This document shows, piece after piece, positions 36,651 through 49,100 of a stretch of 64,000 nt of DNA. The notes beneath the pieces were generated by a model. The model ran no database searches. It saw only the letters and a program-made list of their open reading frames with translations, and was not told the origin of the DNA. The stretch is from the NCBI GenBank assembly GCA_037976565.1, contig CP137666.1, forward strand, positions 61,626,605 through 61,690,604. Direction: 5' to 3'. Position 1 is the stretch's first letter. Every line of letters begins with the position of its first letter. Made by a program: the position numbers and the translations under genes. The stretch comes from Mesocentrotus franciscanus (lineage: Eukaryota > Echinodermata > Echinoidea > Camarodonta > Strongylocentrotidae).

Positions 36651-39377
36651 GATTATTATTTTGTTCTACTGTAAGACTGCTATGAAACGCTGGAGCACAA
36701 TATTCTAAAATTGGTCGTATATAACCTACGTATATTGTCACCAAATCCTTAAAAGGTAAATTGAATTTCTTAAGTTTTCTCAACATGTACAGTTTTCTAT
36801 TGCACCTTTTGACTAAATCATTGACATGTAAATTTCATTTTAAATCAGATTGTATAATGACTCCAAGAATGTTGATAGTTTGTACATTGGATATAGTAGA
36901 GTCATTAATGGAAAGAACTTCAGGAGGAGGAGGATTTTTCATAAAAGTAACCTGCAGGGTAAAACACTTCGAAGGATTGAGTGACATATTGTTTGATTGT
37001 GACCAGTATTGCACAGAGTTAAGTATGGGCTGTTGATTTACGACATTGTACTAAAGATAAATCATCAACATATTTGAAATAATGTATAGGAATATTTTCA
37101 CATAAATCATTAACCATAATTGCAAAAAGAATTGGGCCAAGACGTGTCCCTTAGGGAACACCGGCATGTCTAACTTTAATATCAGCAGACAGAGTTCCAT
37201 TATATAATGTACTTTGTTCACGACATTCTAAAAAACTTATGATCCAATTTATTATCCAAGGCCTTATGTGTATATTAACCATTTTTCCTATTAGAATATT
37301 GTGATCTAAGCGATCATAAAACTTTTTAAACATCTGTACATACAATAGTTGATATAGACCTGTTGTTTTCTGCATGTTTACAAAGATGATGTAAAAGGCC
37401 AACAAGATAATGTGTAGTAGATAACCCTGGTCTGTTACCGAACTGATGTATATCAATGAGTTTCTCAATATCTTTCAATAACCATTGAGCCATAAAAGAT
37501 TCAGCCAACTTAGAAAAATGTGAAGTCAACGCTATAGGACGCAGATTATTAATACAAGGTGGGTGCGATTTTGGAATAGGAGTTATACTTGAGCGGATCT
37601 CCACTGTGAAGGTACAACTCCTTGTCTGAACGATATATTAAGGATCCTAGTAACCGGTACACTCAATTCACATGCAAATTCTCTAATAATGCGAATGGGA
37701 AGATCGTCTCTAACAGATGCTTTATGTAACTGTAATTTACATAATTTACAATAAACTTCCCAACAACTTATCTCTGGACTTTCACACTGAGAAGGTAAAG
37801 AGGCTGGTAATGATTTCCTGTTTAAAGGAGAAAGATCAGAAGCAATAGATACAAAAAAAGTCATTGATTGCATTAGCTGCTTGTTTACGATACTGAATAC
37901 TTTGAACATCAATACCAGGAATTAATATCGGAATATGGTCCTGGTTACCAGTTGTGAGTATCTTTATATGTCTATACCAGGCTGAAGGATTATTTAACTT
38001 TTCCTTTTTAATACGAGTATTATAATAATTCTTTTTTGCAACAGAAATAGCTTGAGCAACTTTATTTCTTAAATGTCTCCAAAGAGTATCGTTTCCTTTT
38101 TGAAAAGCTTTGTGTCGGTCATGAATAAGTGATTTGATAAATGGAGTTACCCAAGGTTTGTCAGTACTTTCACTTCACGCGAAGGTAAGTATAGATCAAG
38201 GTGAAATTTAATGGTGTCAATTAACCTATTACACGTTAATGATAAATCAGAGGTATCTAAAAATACTTCTTCCCAAGATTGTGCAGTCAACCATCGACCA
38301 AATAACCGTAAACCACTGTCCTTCAAAGGACGAACAATCCTGTTCTTTTTATTAGTAGTATGTTTTGAACTAATAGTTGGGTGCCAAATAATACAATTGT
38401 GATAACTTTTACCAATTGGAGGAAGTATTGAAATATCTGCATAAAATTCGGAAAAATTTGTAAAAATCTTATCAAGTATATTACACCCCCTTGTTGGTTT
38501 GTTAACTACTTGTCTAAAACTATCGACTCTTAAAATTTCTTGAAAACTTAGATCATTAAAATCACCAAGTACGGCTATTCCCGCGTCAGGATATTTTACA
38601 AGTAAAATATCAATTGTCGAAATTACATGGTCAACATAGTCCGCCCCATTAGAACTTCTTGGAGGGAAATAGAGTACACACAGAATAATACAAGAGATTT
38701 TCCTCGGTAAATATGGGGGTCTTAAGATAACCCATATTACTTCAATATATTCTGGTACAGAGATATCAGTCAATATACGAGGATGAAATATGTGTTTAGC
38801 AAACAAAGCTACTCCACCTCCTTGCCGTTTTTCACGAGGCCTGGAGAAGGTGGCAAAACCATCTAAGCTTAACAGCTCAAGAGGTGAGTCTTTTACTTCC
38901 CAGGTCTCCGTCAAAGCTACTATACCAACAGTATATGATCTCGCACGATGATTTCAAGCTCATCCAATTTGTTATTAATTGATCTTGGATTAGACAAAAG
39001 AACTTTAGGCAAATTGAAACCTGTATTTACACATCTCTCCTTTGTAATACGACGAAGATTGGAGAAATTAACTTGCACTTTATCTTTATGCTGGCATCTT
39101 TTCCTGGGTCGGGTAATGACTGGTATTTTATGTTGAAAATCACAATAAGCATTATCCTGAGCTGGATTAAAAAGACGAATTGGATCCAGATTTTTAAATA
39201 TCGGAACTTTTCTCTTTCCTGCCGTTTGCCGCGAAGATGAAAAAGTTTCCGTTGAATACCTAGATCTTTGATGATTGTCCATGTTGTATGTGGAAGATGA
39301 GTTGTTGATTTACACGAGTTTTGTAAGGTATACAATTGAGGTAGAGGATATTGACGATTGCTCTCAGTAGAAAAGGT

Positions 39378-39407
39378 GGGGCCTGGATTCGGGTTTATGT
39401 CTCCGCA
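39378..39407 (-). other. 2A-like motif at the start of LINE B ORF2
   Basis: Codons for CGDINPNPGP follow a hydrophobic run. The 2A consensus is D(V/I)ExNPGP; here the Glu position is Asn. 2A-like peptides at the N-terminus of APE-type LINE ORF2 are known from sea urchin and amphioxus elements. Confidence 0.6.
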
Positions 39408-39537
39408 TTGTAGGAGCTCAAGCTGAAAGGTCGAATTACTGTTACTGTAGTACAAAATACGTGTTGACAAGTATTTATGATGAACAGGTTTAGGGGTTAA
39501 AATCCTACTGGCTCTACTCGCTACAGGGGTGAAATGA

Positions 39538-39755
39538 CTATACACCACCTAGCTGTTCCTTCCATCCACCAGGTGGCTCACGGATTTGTCCTTGACTAGC
39601 AATTGCTCTCTTCTTCCCACCATCATCCCCTGTATAAATCCGGTCATTTGCATGAGGATGCACCCCTTGTAAAATTCTAACAACAGGTGTCCTTCCTTTT
39701 CTAAGGGATACTCAGAGATGTCTCCTGGGGAATCCTTTATCTTAATGAAAGACAT
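39538..39755 (-). pseudogene. TDP-43 N-terminal-domain-like fragment upstream of LINE B ORF2
   Basis: Starts ATG at 39755 with MSFIKIKDSP and YPLEKEGHLLL. After a one-base frameshift near 39675 it continues RILQGVHPHANDRIY, then KKRAIASQGQIREPPGGW, ending at a TAG at 39538-39540. By eye this follows the order of the TARDBP N-terminal domain (start MSEYI; EDDGTVLL; FPGACGLRYR; RGVRLVEGILHAPDAGW). It may be the LINE's own ORF1 or a captured host fragment. The similarity was judged by eye only. Confidence 0.5.
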
Positions 39756-39770
39756 CTTCAAAATACAGTG

Positions 39771-40439
39771 TAATAGAAAATAGGAACTCTAAATCATGGG
39801 ATCTCAAAGAGAGAGAGAAAAAAAAGTACTGAATCAACCTAAAATAATTTCTATTGACTCAAACCAGCTTACTCTACCTCTATCAATGCAATCCCATTTC
39901 ACTATCCATCAAACCCAATATATAGGAATCAATGCTGTTGAAATCTAAATATGAAACACATACATAATTAACAAAAATCATTTACAATCTTACTACCACT
40001 TCATAGCTGATGATGATGTATGTGCAGCAAGCGCACACGACATTGAAGATAGTGTCATGCACATTTGTTTGCAATTTCTATGACAAAACCTTGAAGATGG
40101 TATCATGCAATGTATTTAAAAGTTAGCTAGCTAGGATTTTATTTTAGGGTTGGGTGCAGGGAGGGGGGAGTTTCGCGCGGATCGAAGCTTTGACGATTCA
40201 TTAAATTATTCGAGAAAGAAGACGATTCGGATTCGTTGTACCGTTCTCGACTCTTAATCCTTGTCTGAATTTTCAAAAATAATATTTGATATATTGTTAT
40301 GCAGTGGCGTAATGAGCAAAAACGGTTTTTTTTTGGGGGGGGCAGACAAAAAATTCGCATCACCACCCGACTCTTACATGTGACATGCAGGCCCCACGGA
40401 ACGTTTTTCAAGGTAGGGGGGAGGGCTAAAGTATGAACG
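39771..40439. other. Repeat-derived spacer
   Basis: AT-rich DNA, then at about 40140-40275 a single diverged unit of the 24430-26185 satellite (AAGCTTTGACGATTCATTAA, GAAGACGATTCG). G-rich ends follow. No gene seen. Confidence 0.5.
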
Positions 40440-40815
40440 ATCAGGTAGGATGTCCAGATCGAGCGTAAATTGGCGTGGGGTCCAGGGGCATTACGGTCAG
40501 ATGAGCATCAGGGGCCCGCCTTAGGGCCCCTAATAGGGTCCAACGGGCAGAGCCACCGGAAGCTAGGGGATTTAGGCATTTAATAACGGTCAGATGAGCA
40601 TGCAGGTGTCCGTCTTAGGGCCCTTGGTGGGGTCCAGGGGCGGAGCACCCGGAAGCTCAGGGGTTTTAGGCATTTAAATACTGTCAGATGAGCATATTTT
40701 GATACCTTATTTGTGACACTGGCAGGTCATTTATTGGAGTGGAGTCCAGGGGGCGGAGCCCCCAGAAGCTCAGGGGTTTTAGGCATTAAATTACGGTCAG
40801 ATGAGCATCCAGGGG
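40440..40815 (-). repeat. Dispersed repeat Rpt1, left part interrupted by a TIR element
   Basis: Three to four GGGTCCAGGGGGCGGAGCC / TTACGGTCAGATGAGCAT units. It is continued after the insertion at 42153. Confidence 0.8.
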
Positions 40816-42152
40816 TCCCGGGTGGTCACTCGCATACCAAAGTGGTACGCGTGCTCGTCAAAAAAAAAGTCGAAAAAGGGTCGATTTTGGGCCTTGTGGC
40901 GTCGTCGACGTTTTTAGAAAAAAGGGTGCTTTTCAGGTTAAGTTTCGACGTTTAGGGTATCTATTTTCAACTTCAAGTTAGACGTTTAGGGTCACTTTTC
41001 GGCCATGCCAGCGCCGACATTTATTTGCGTGTAGCCTATACTACCCACGTCTCTTCCTCCGAAGAGATATATTTCCCTTGATTTTTCTAGTCTCTACGCG
41101 GGGCTCTACGCCAAGACTTTGAACCTGGGTTCGCAGCGGGTTTGCAGCCTGGTTTGCAATAGTTTCGTAGCACTTTCACGTTTGGGGAAAAGACTACGAG
41201 CGGACGAAAACGCATTTTTCACAAGTCGATTGCTAACGGTTGCTAACCAAGAACACGTAGGCCTACGTGAATAAATCGGGGAATATAGAGCTAGATTCTA
41301 CTTCAAATTAAAGGAGCAACACTGTTACTTCTGTGTAGGTGCCAGTGTAGCCCGCAGTGTAGCCGAGTAATAGGGGTACAACACTGCCGGCCATAGTAAT
41401 CTTGTTGTGTATGTTTGCAATAGAGTAAGTTTTTAATTCGAAACTTCTAATTCAAAATTGAAACTAAGCACTTTTTACTGAGCCATGTTAGTTTATTAGC
41501 TGCATTAATAAACTTGAATAAAAAACCAGCATAGCTTCCAGTGTGTATCTATAATGCCTCAGTGTGAAAATTAACATTACACTTATATTAGCTTGGTGCA
41601 TGCAGGCACGTAGCCACGGGGCGTGCCCCCCAATTTTTTCCAAGATCAGACACCCCTCTTAGACCCCTCCCCAGGACGTCGATCAATCACATGTAGTACC
41701 CCCCAAACATCAAACTCTGTCTACGGCCCTTGCTTGGTGAAGGTGGGGATTAAGGGCCCCATTAAAGTAAAAGTTCTGTATATGTATTCCGATATATATT
41801 TATATGCAAGATTTTAATTATGAAAGGCCAAAATTGAAATAAATTATGTTTCATGTAACATAGGGCACATATGGAACTCTTTACCCTGGGATTCTTTCTT
41901 AATTACTGTGTAGGTGTGTTGCACAGTTTATGGGGTTCTTTAGAGTTTACGCCATTTAGGGGTCCATTTTAGAGTTTACGCCGTTTAGGGTCCATTTTAG
42001 TTTCTTACGCCATTTAGGGGTGAGATTTACAGAACCTTACGCCAATAATATATAAGGGGCGAAATTTTGTACACTGATTACGCCATTTAGGGTCCATTTT
42101 TGAGGTGCTGTGAGCACGCATACCACTTTGGTATGCGAGTGACCCCACCGGG
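40816..42152. mobile_element. 1.34-kb TIR element inserted in Rpt1
   Basis: Left end TCCCGGGTGGTCACTCGCAT and right end inverse (ATGCGAGTGACCCCACCGGG). The inverted similarity continues through ACCAAAGTGGTACGCGTGCTC. Flanks carry CCAGGGG at 40809-40815 and 42153-42159. Removing the element rejoins the Rpt1 unit. Inside are ACGCCATTTAGGG tandem units and no transposase. Confidence 0.8.
41925..42105. repeat. About 33-bp tandem repeat
   Basis: Four to five units with TTACGCCATTTAGGG and TCCATTTTAG. Related GACGTTTAGGG units lie near the left end (40945-40995). Confidence 0.8.
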
Positions 42153-42390
42153 CCAGGGGCCCGCCCTAGGGTCCTTGGTGGGGTCCAGGGGATAGAGCTC
42201 CCGGAAGCTCTCGGGTTTTAGGCATTTAATTACTTTATTTTTTGCCTGACTGTAAGTTTGGAAATTTGTCATTTTCCAACAAACGCATAAAAAAGTATAA
42301 TTTACAAAAAAGTGAAGAAAAAAAATCCCGGAAAGTCATGTCATTAAATTTTTAGCAACATTTTAAATCGCTGGTATCGAATTAGAAATA
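42153..42390 (-). repeat. Dispersed repeat Rpt1, right part
   Basis: GGGGCCCGCCCTAGGGTCC onward, then CCAACAAACGCA and ATCCCGGAAAGTCATGTCAT, matching 30800-30905. Confidence 0.75.
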
Positions 42391-43168
42391 ATCCAAGTTT
42401 GAATTTTATAAGGGGGGGGGGCAATCATCAGTACGCCAGTGATACAAGATTTCGATTTTTTTTTTTTTGAAAGGATATCCTCAGAAATGAGCATCATGCA
42501 TGTGATAAATATACTGACCTTTAAATCAACCAATCACCAAACAATCAGCATTTCATCATAGGATTTCCATAATTGCTTGCGGGAAATAATATGTTAGTCA
42601 TTATTTGCCACATTATATGACTTATTTCTTGATTATTTCTGGTATGAGGGGGGGGGGGAGTTGTATCTACATACTGGCTAGCAATTTTTACACTCTCAGC
42701 TAGAATCCGGCTGGACCTCTGTGGCGAACAGAACTTATCCGTAGAGCTCGATAGTCATATTATTGTGTAGGTACGCATGATAAATTATGTTATGTCGAGC
42801 TGGACAAAAAGGCGAACTGCGCTGGGCTGGGCTTGGCTGATGGCTATAGAATTCAAGGCTCTTTCACAATTACATTTTTAAATAAAGGATAATATGTGAT
42901 GCATATCTGTTGTTTCTTTTATAATCTTTTTAACACAGTCTTTGTCATGTTTCTTCGACCGCCCACACCCCCACCCCTGGCTACGCGCCTGTTTGTGTGC
43001 CAGAGTTGGTAAAAGAAAAAATTAGATCCTGACAAAAACTCAGTATTTTAGGATAATCCGAATTTTTTCGCATGTTTTAATGTCCTGTCATTTAATCCAT
43101 GATTTACAATTTTCGATAACTTTAAGTTTGCTTATGCGTGCTTTCGCGTGCTTTTTTTATTTTTGCAG

Positions 43169-46100
43169 CTGCAGAAAAAAAAGGTATGAAATTACAGACT
43201 TTTGTGTTCGCTTGTTCATCTCATTACACATTCAACAATTGATGAGAAACCATTGAAAGGGACAGCGAACATTTGCTGAGATACCATTTTCTGATGTATG
43301 ATAGGAATTCTAAATCCTGATATTTCATGCGCTCTTTTATCTCACCACCTGGTCAACAGTTGCAGATTAGCGCATAACTTTTCGGCGGCTTGGGGCATGG
43401 GGTCAAGAAGAGCGGCTTGATTCCACTCCTTCTCTGTCACCTCCCTGATCGAAGTATTGTAACGGTTGATTCACGTGGCGGGCGCATGTGAGTGGGAGAG
43501 TTCAGAGCCACCTAATCAATGGCACTAGGAGATTTAGCTGTTGGGCGCCAACATGGGAGGACGTGTTTTGGCCGTATCCGGACACCTACCCCCTGGACAT
43601 CCACCCCAGATAACCACCCCCAGTCAACTACCCCCTAGGACAACTACCCCCTAGGGCAACCACCCTCTAGGACGACTACCCCCCGGGACAACTACCCCCG
43701 GACAACTACCCCCTAGGATAGTTGTCCTAGCGGATGGTTGCCGTAGGGGGTAGTTGTCTGGGGTAGTTGTCCTAGGGGTAGTTGTCCGCGAGGTATAGTT
43801 GTCCGGGGGTAGTCATCCTAGAGGGTGGTTGCCCTAGGGGGTAGTTGCCCTAGGGGTAGATGCCCTAGTGGGTAGTTGACTGGGGGTGGTTATCCGGGAG
43901 TGGATGTCCAGGGGGTAGGTATCCGGATACGGTTATCCTGCCCTGCCCTTTCCGACTTGCCAAAACACGTCCTCCCATCTTGGCGCCCAACACCTAACTC
44001 TCCCACAAATGCCTGGATTACATTTGCCCCGGGCGCCGTACGATAAATGAGTCTACGATTTTTCGTGTGATTTTGGGGGCATCGTAGGAGGCTACGGGCT
44101 ACGACGTTTGCGTTTACATTATCTACGAGCATCGTGCCATTTCTTGTATTGGCCCTTGCGGGCAGGCCGGGGCAAATCCGTACAGAGGCTGCTCGGAGAT
44201 TGTACGGAAATCGTGCAATTTCAATCCAGTAGCCGTGCAGTCTCCGCAGCCTCCGCATGGAAATCGTACGGAGCCCGTGCAATTTCCGTGCAATGGTTGA
44301 GAGGAGACGGCGCGGTGACCGTGCAGCCGCCGTGCCGTTTTGAAGCGTTTTTTTGCCTCCATGTTCACCGAAAATCGTGCGTTTGCTGCACGATCAGCGA
44401 TGTGCCCGCCACGGTGAATCAACTCCGTTACAGTATAATCTAGCTGCAGTTTGATGATATTTATTTTTATTTTACTTTCAGTTGATTTGCACTGATATGT
44501 AGCTTATCGCCATGGCACTTAAAGGCCTGCTCACATAGTAGCGGCAAAGACCCAGCGAAAGGCGACGGACGTGAAAATCACAAAATTTTGGCGGCTAAGC
44601 GACGGCAAAAATGAAAAACCAAGATTCGCTGACGGGTGGGAACGACCTTCAGCGACAACACGACAGCAAGGGACAAATGGCTGCGGCAGGGAACGGAGTC
44701 TAGCGACCAAAATCGGAGGTTGTCTGGGCGGCGAGTAACGATGTCTCGACGGAGCCCGGCGACAAGGAACGAGGTCAGACGGCTGGCAGCGGCGACAATG
44801 ACGTGACTCAGCGGCCGACATCAAAGCGGGTCACTGACGTGAACGTGAAAAATCGCACTTAAAGTTTAAAATCGTGGACCATCGTTGCAAAATCGTAACC
44901 CATCGCAGACCACCGTTGCAATACCGCAGGTACTCGCAAACGACCCGCCATCAACAGTCATCAACCGTCACCCTCCGGCAAAATTTGCAATCCATCGTCG
45001 CACCAAGGTCGTTACAATTTCGTTACTTGCCGTTCAATGTGTCGTCAGGGTTCGAGATGTGACGTCACTTGCCGTTGTTTTGCCGTCAATGGTCGTTGAC
45101 ATCGACAACGACTACCAACGAAATTGTGACGACCTCAAAACGACTAGAGACGGAATCGCACGATATGGAAACGTCAAGGAAAATGAGGGTTGCGGTCTCC
45201 AACGAAATCTGAACGGAATCACAACGAATTTTTTTGCCGCAACAAAATTGTCAACATGCTGAAAATTTGCCGACGGACGCGAATGATAATTTCGGCCGTC
45301 TGCGGTCGCTAGCGGATTCTTCAGCGACAATTGAAGGCAACACACGATGATTGGCGGGAAATTCAATATTGCAATTCGCAGCATAACGTAGCTTGCGGTA
45401 CCCTTCTATTCGTCATAGAGTGAGCCGGCCTTAAACGTCTCTCTTCACTAGTATTCATTCACTGATTAACCCGGGGACCTTGCCATATTAAGTATTAACC
45501 AACTTGTCTTCATTGTTTGCTACTTAATATATCCTACAAAGGACAATATATAGGAGAGCAGAATTTTTGCTCACTCGCTACGCTCGCTCGCAAATGAATC
45601 TTCAGACCATCACACACACACCTGCAAAGTATGTGCTAGGCAGTATCTTGGACCACGTTAACATGAAAATCTTAAAGATCAATCCCGTCAATGTATCAAT
45701 TACAATGTAGGGGTATACCCACTGGCGTACTGGTGGGGGGGCTTATTAATTAAACCATGACCTGCATAGAAAAAGAAAAAAGAGAGAGAGAGAAGGAAAA
45801 GAAGGAAAAGGGAAAGAGGAGATAAAGGGAAAGAAAGAAGAGTAAGAAGAAAAGAAAATGGTGGGAAAAGGAAATGGGGGAAACGAAGGAGATCGGGGGG
45901 CCGAAAGGGCCTTGCCTCCAAGTCTGTTCCCCCCCCCCATCAAAAAATAAGAGAGAAGGAAGGAAAGGGAAAGAAAAAGGAAAATAGGAGATAAAGGGAA
46001 GGAAAAAAGAGGAAGAAGAAAAGAAAAGAAGGGAGATATCAGTTGCAATTTTCCCGCCAACAAGTTATGGATCGGGGGCAAAGGCCTTGCCTCTCCCGGC

Positions 46101-49100
46101 AAAAAAGGAGAGAAGGGAAAGGAAAAGAGGATAGCTAAAAGGGAACAACAAAAAAAGATGAAGAAGATAAGAAAAGGGAGAAAAGAAGGGGAGATCAGGG
46201 AAGATCACCTTTTTATGCGTTTGTTGAAAAATTACAAATTCCTAAATTTACAGTCAGGCAAGAAATATGCTTATTTAGAGGCCTACATGGCAGGGCCTGC
46301 AGAACGACGGGGCCTGGAGCCTCGAGCTCCGCCCCCTCCCCCACTTTTTTGGAAAAAGTATACTAAAGAGAAAAATAATAAAAAGAAAGAGAGCAAGAAA
46401 GAAAGAATAGTGACCTGCCAGTGTCACAAAATAATTAGGTATAAAAATATGCTCATCTGACCGTGATTAAATGCCTAAAACCCCTAGGCTTCCGGGGACT
46501 CTGTCCCCTGGATTCCACCTAGGGCCCTAAGGCGGGCCCCTGGATGCTCATCTAACGGTAATTTAAAGCCTAAAACCCCCGAGCTTCTGGGGGCTCCGCA
46601 ACTGGACCCCAAGCCAATTAGTGTCCTGCCAGTGTCACAAATAAGGTATCAAAAAAATGCTCATCTGATCGTAATGAAACGCCTTAAACCCCTGAGATTC
46701 CGGGGGCTCTGCCCCTGGACCTAACCAAGGGCCCTAAGGCGGGCCCCTGGATACTCATTTGACCGTTATACAATGCCCAAAACCCTTGAGCTTCCGGGGG
46801 CTCTGCCCCTTGGACCCCACGCCAATTATTGTCCTGCCAGTGTCACAAATAAGGTATCAAAATATGCTCATCTGACCGTAATTAAACGCCTAAAACCCTG
46901 AGTTTCCACTTCCAGGGGCTCTGCCCCCTGGACCCAACCAATGGCCCTAAGTCAGGCCCCTGGATACTCATCTTACAGTAATTTATTGCCTAAAGCCTCT
47001 GAGCTTCCGGGGGCTCCGCCCTGGACCCCATGCCAATTAGTGAGCTGCCACTTTGTCACAAATAGGGTATCAAAATATGCTCATCTGACCGTAATTAAAT
47101 GCCTAAATTACCTGAGCTTCCGGGGGCTCCGCAACTGGACCCCAAGCCAATTAGTGTCCTGCCAGTGTCACAAATAAGGTATCAAAAATGCTCATCTGAC
47201 CGTAATTAAACGCCTAAAACCCTGAGCTTCCGGGGCTCTGCCCTTGGACCCAAGGCCCTAAGGCGAGCCCATGGATACTCATCTGACCGTTATGTAATGC
47301 CTAAAACCCCTGAGATTCCGGGGGCTCTGCCCCTGGACCTAACCAAGGGCCCTAAGGCGGGCCCCTGGATACTCATCTGACCGTTATACAATGCTCAAAA
47401 CCCTTGAGCTTCCGGGGGCTCTGCCCCTTGTACCCCACGCCAAATATTGTCCTGCCGGTGTCACAAAAAAGGTATCAAAATATGCTCATCTGACCGTAAT
47501 TAAACGCCTAAAACCCCTGAGTTTCCACTTTCCAGGGGCTCTGCCCCCTGGACCCAACCAATGGCCCTAATTCTGGCCCCTGGATACTCATCTTACAGTC
47601 ATTTATTGCCTAAAACCCCTGAGCTTCCGGGGGCTCCGCCCCCGGGACCCCACGCCAATTAGTAACCTGCCACTTTGTCACAAATAGGGTATCAAAATAT
47701 GCTCATCTGACCGTAATTAAATGCCTAAATTACATGAGCTTCCGGGGGCTCCGCCCCTCCACCAGAGGGCCTAAGGCGGGCCCCTGAATGCTCAATGACC
47801 GTTATAAAATGCCCCAAATCCCTGAGTTTCAGGGGGCTCAGCCCCCTGGACCCCACGCCAATTAGTGACCTGCAAGTGTCATGAATAAGGTATCAAAATA
47901 TGCTCATCTGACCGTAATTAATTAATTGTCCCTTTTTCCAGAAATTGCCCTTTTTATTGGTGTCCCCCACTCTGAAAGACGCTCCGCCGCCCCTGAGTTC
48001 CAGGTTTAACAAAAAGGATCATAACTTTGTCAATGACTAAACGTGAAATTTGCACTACTTCTAGACTACACTCCAATAACAAGACCTACAAAGTTGAGTC
48101 AGTACTATTAGAAATGTTAATTAAAATCTCGTTCTTTTTTTCTTTCTAAGACACCCCATAAGTACGTGGTTTATCGTTCTCTACTTATTCATTTCATGCA
48201 GTTCTTCTTGAAGATGCTTTCGGTGAAAGACCCAATCTCCATTTCCTCGTGGTAGAACTCCAGCGACTAGAAGACAATGGAGTCATCAGAAAAAGAATGC
48301 TCATGGGGTTTGCTGCAATGAACAGTTTCGTCACTGATATTTTTCTTGGTCGAAATTCGATGCCGCTTTGTGGTCTGTACATCGACGGAGGCCACAGAGG
48401 TATAGGCCTAGATCGAGTTCTGATACATTTTTACCTTCGTGCCTGCTGCACAAGCGGCGTCTTTTCGATTGCGTTATTAACTGCTCTCTTAATTTCTATG
48501 ACTTATTTTTGAATCCGGAGGATTTACTTTTAAGTCCAAGACAATTTTAAACCGGGGAAAAACCCTTTAAAATACTTAAAATTCAAGTCTAATGGATTTC
48601 ATCTACGAACAATCCGATTAGCGAGAAGTTTTAATTCCTCAAAGATTTATTTGCAGAAGTCAATTTGGTTAAAAATTGTTACTCGTATAGTCATTTAGGT
48701 AAATCTTAAAGACAGTATTTTTTAAGTCTTAGGAAGGATTTAAAATTTAAGTCCTAGAAATTAAGAGAGTGTGTTAACGCATTCTGTGAAGGTATAATTA
48801 CGCCAGTAACAGGACCTATAATTTAAAGGAATGTTTCCACTCTTCACTTTACACTGTATTCTATTACACGATATCATCCTCCATGCATGGTGCGTGTAAG
48901 ACTCCGCATCAGTTGCTGATGTAGTCCTACATGTATGTCAGGTAAATGGCGTCTCATGTGCAACGGGCATTGAGAAAACAATTTCATCAAACTGCATTCA
49001 TGCCGCCCTTTTTCTCCACTTCGATTATTGGATTAACTTTGCATGGTCATCTATAGAGTCCTTTCCTCATGGAGAAAAATGCACAAACGTGATTCTTGCT

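Larger units (their letters stand above)
36651..39770 (-). mobile_element. LINE B (CR1/L2-like), 3'-truncated
   Basis: Minus strand. ORF1-like fragment at 39538-39755. The endonuclease/RT frame starts near 39548 with LLQCGDINPNPGP. Endonuclease at about 38150-38915 (TETWEVKDSP, RQGGGVALF, VLGDFNDL). Linker about 37600-38150. RT about 37030-37600 (PIPKSHPPCINNLRPIALT, GNRPGLSTTHYL, FYDRLDH, GVP-stop-GT, FKYVDDLSL), and thumb up to 36651 (YIRPILEYCAPAFHSSL). A TAA replaces the Gln codon of GVPQG. Frameshifts are present. The element ends at a junction with LINE A. Confidence 0.85.

Noticed and set aside
44108..45384. Several overlapping frames of about 100 codons on both strands
   Set aside because: Lie largely in the CG-rich MITE at 44523-45430 and its flank; composition effect, with no domain or splice support.
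48400..48512. Read-through of the SAT exon giving GIGLDRVLI, resembling the acetyl-CoA loop
   Set aside because: The donor GTATAG fits the known SAT intron position, and the later exon at 50047 gives a much better GLGRALMKAV match. The read-through loses GNAT similarity after a few residues.
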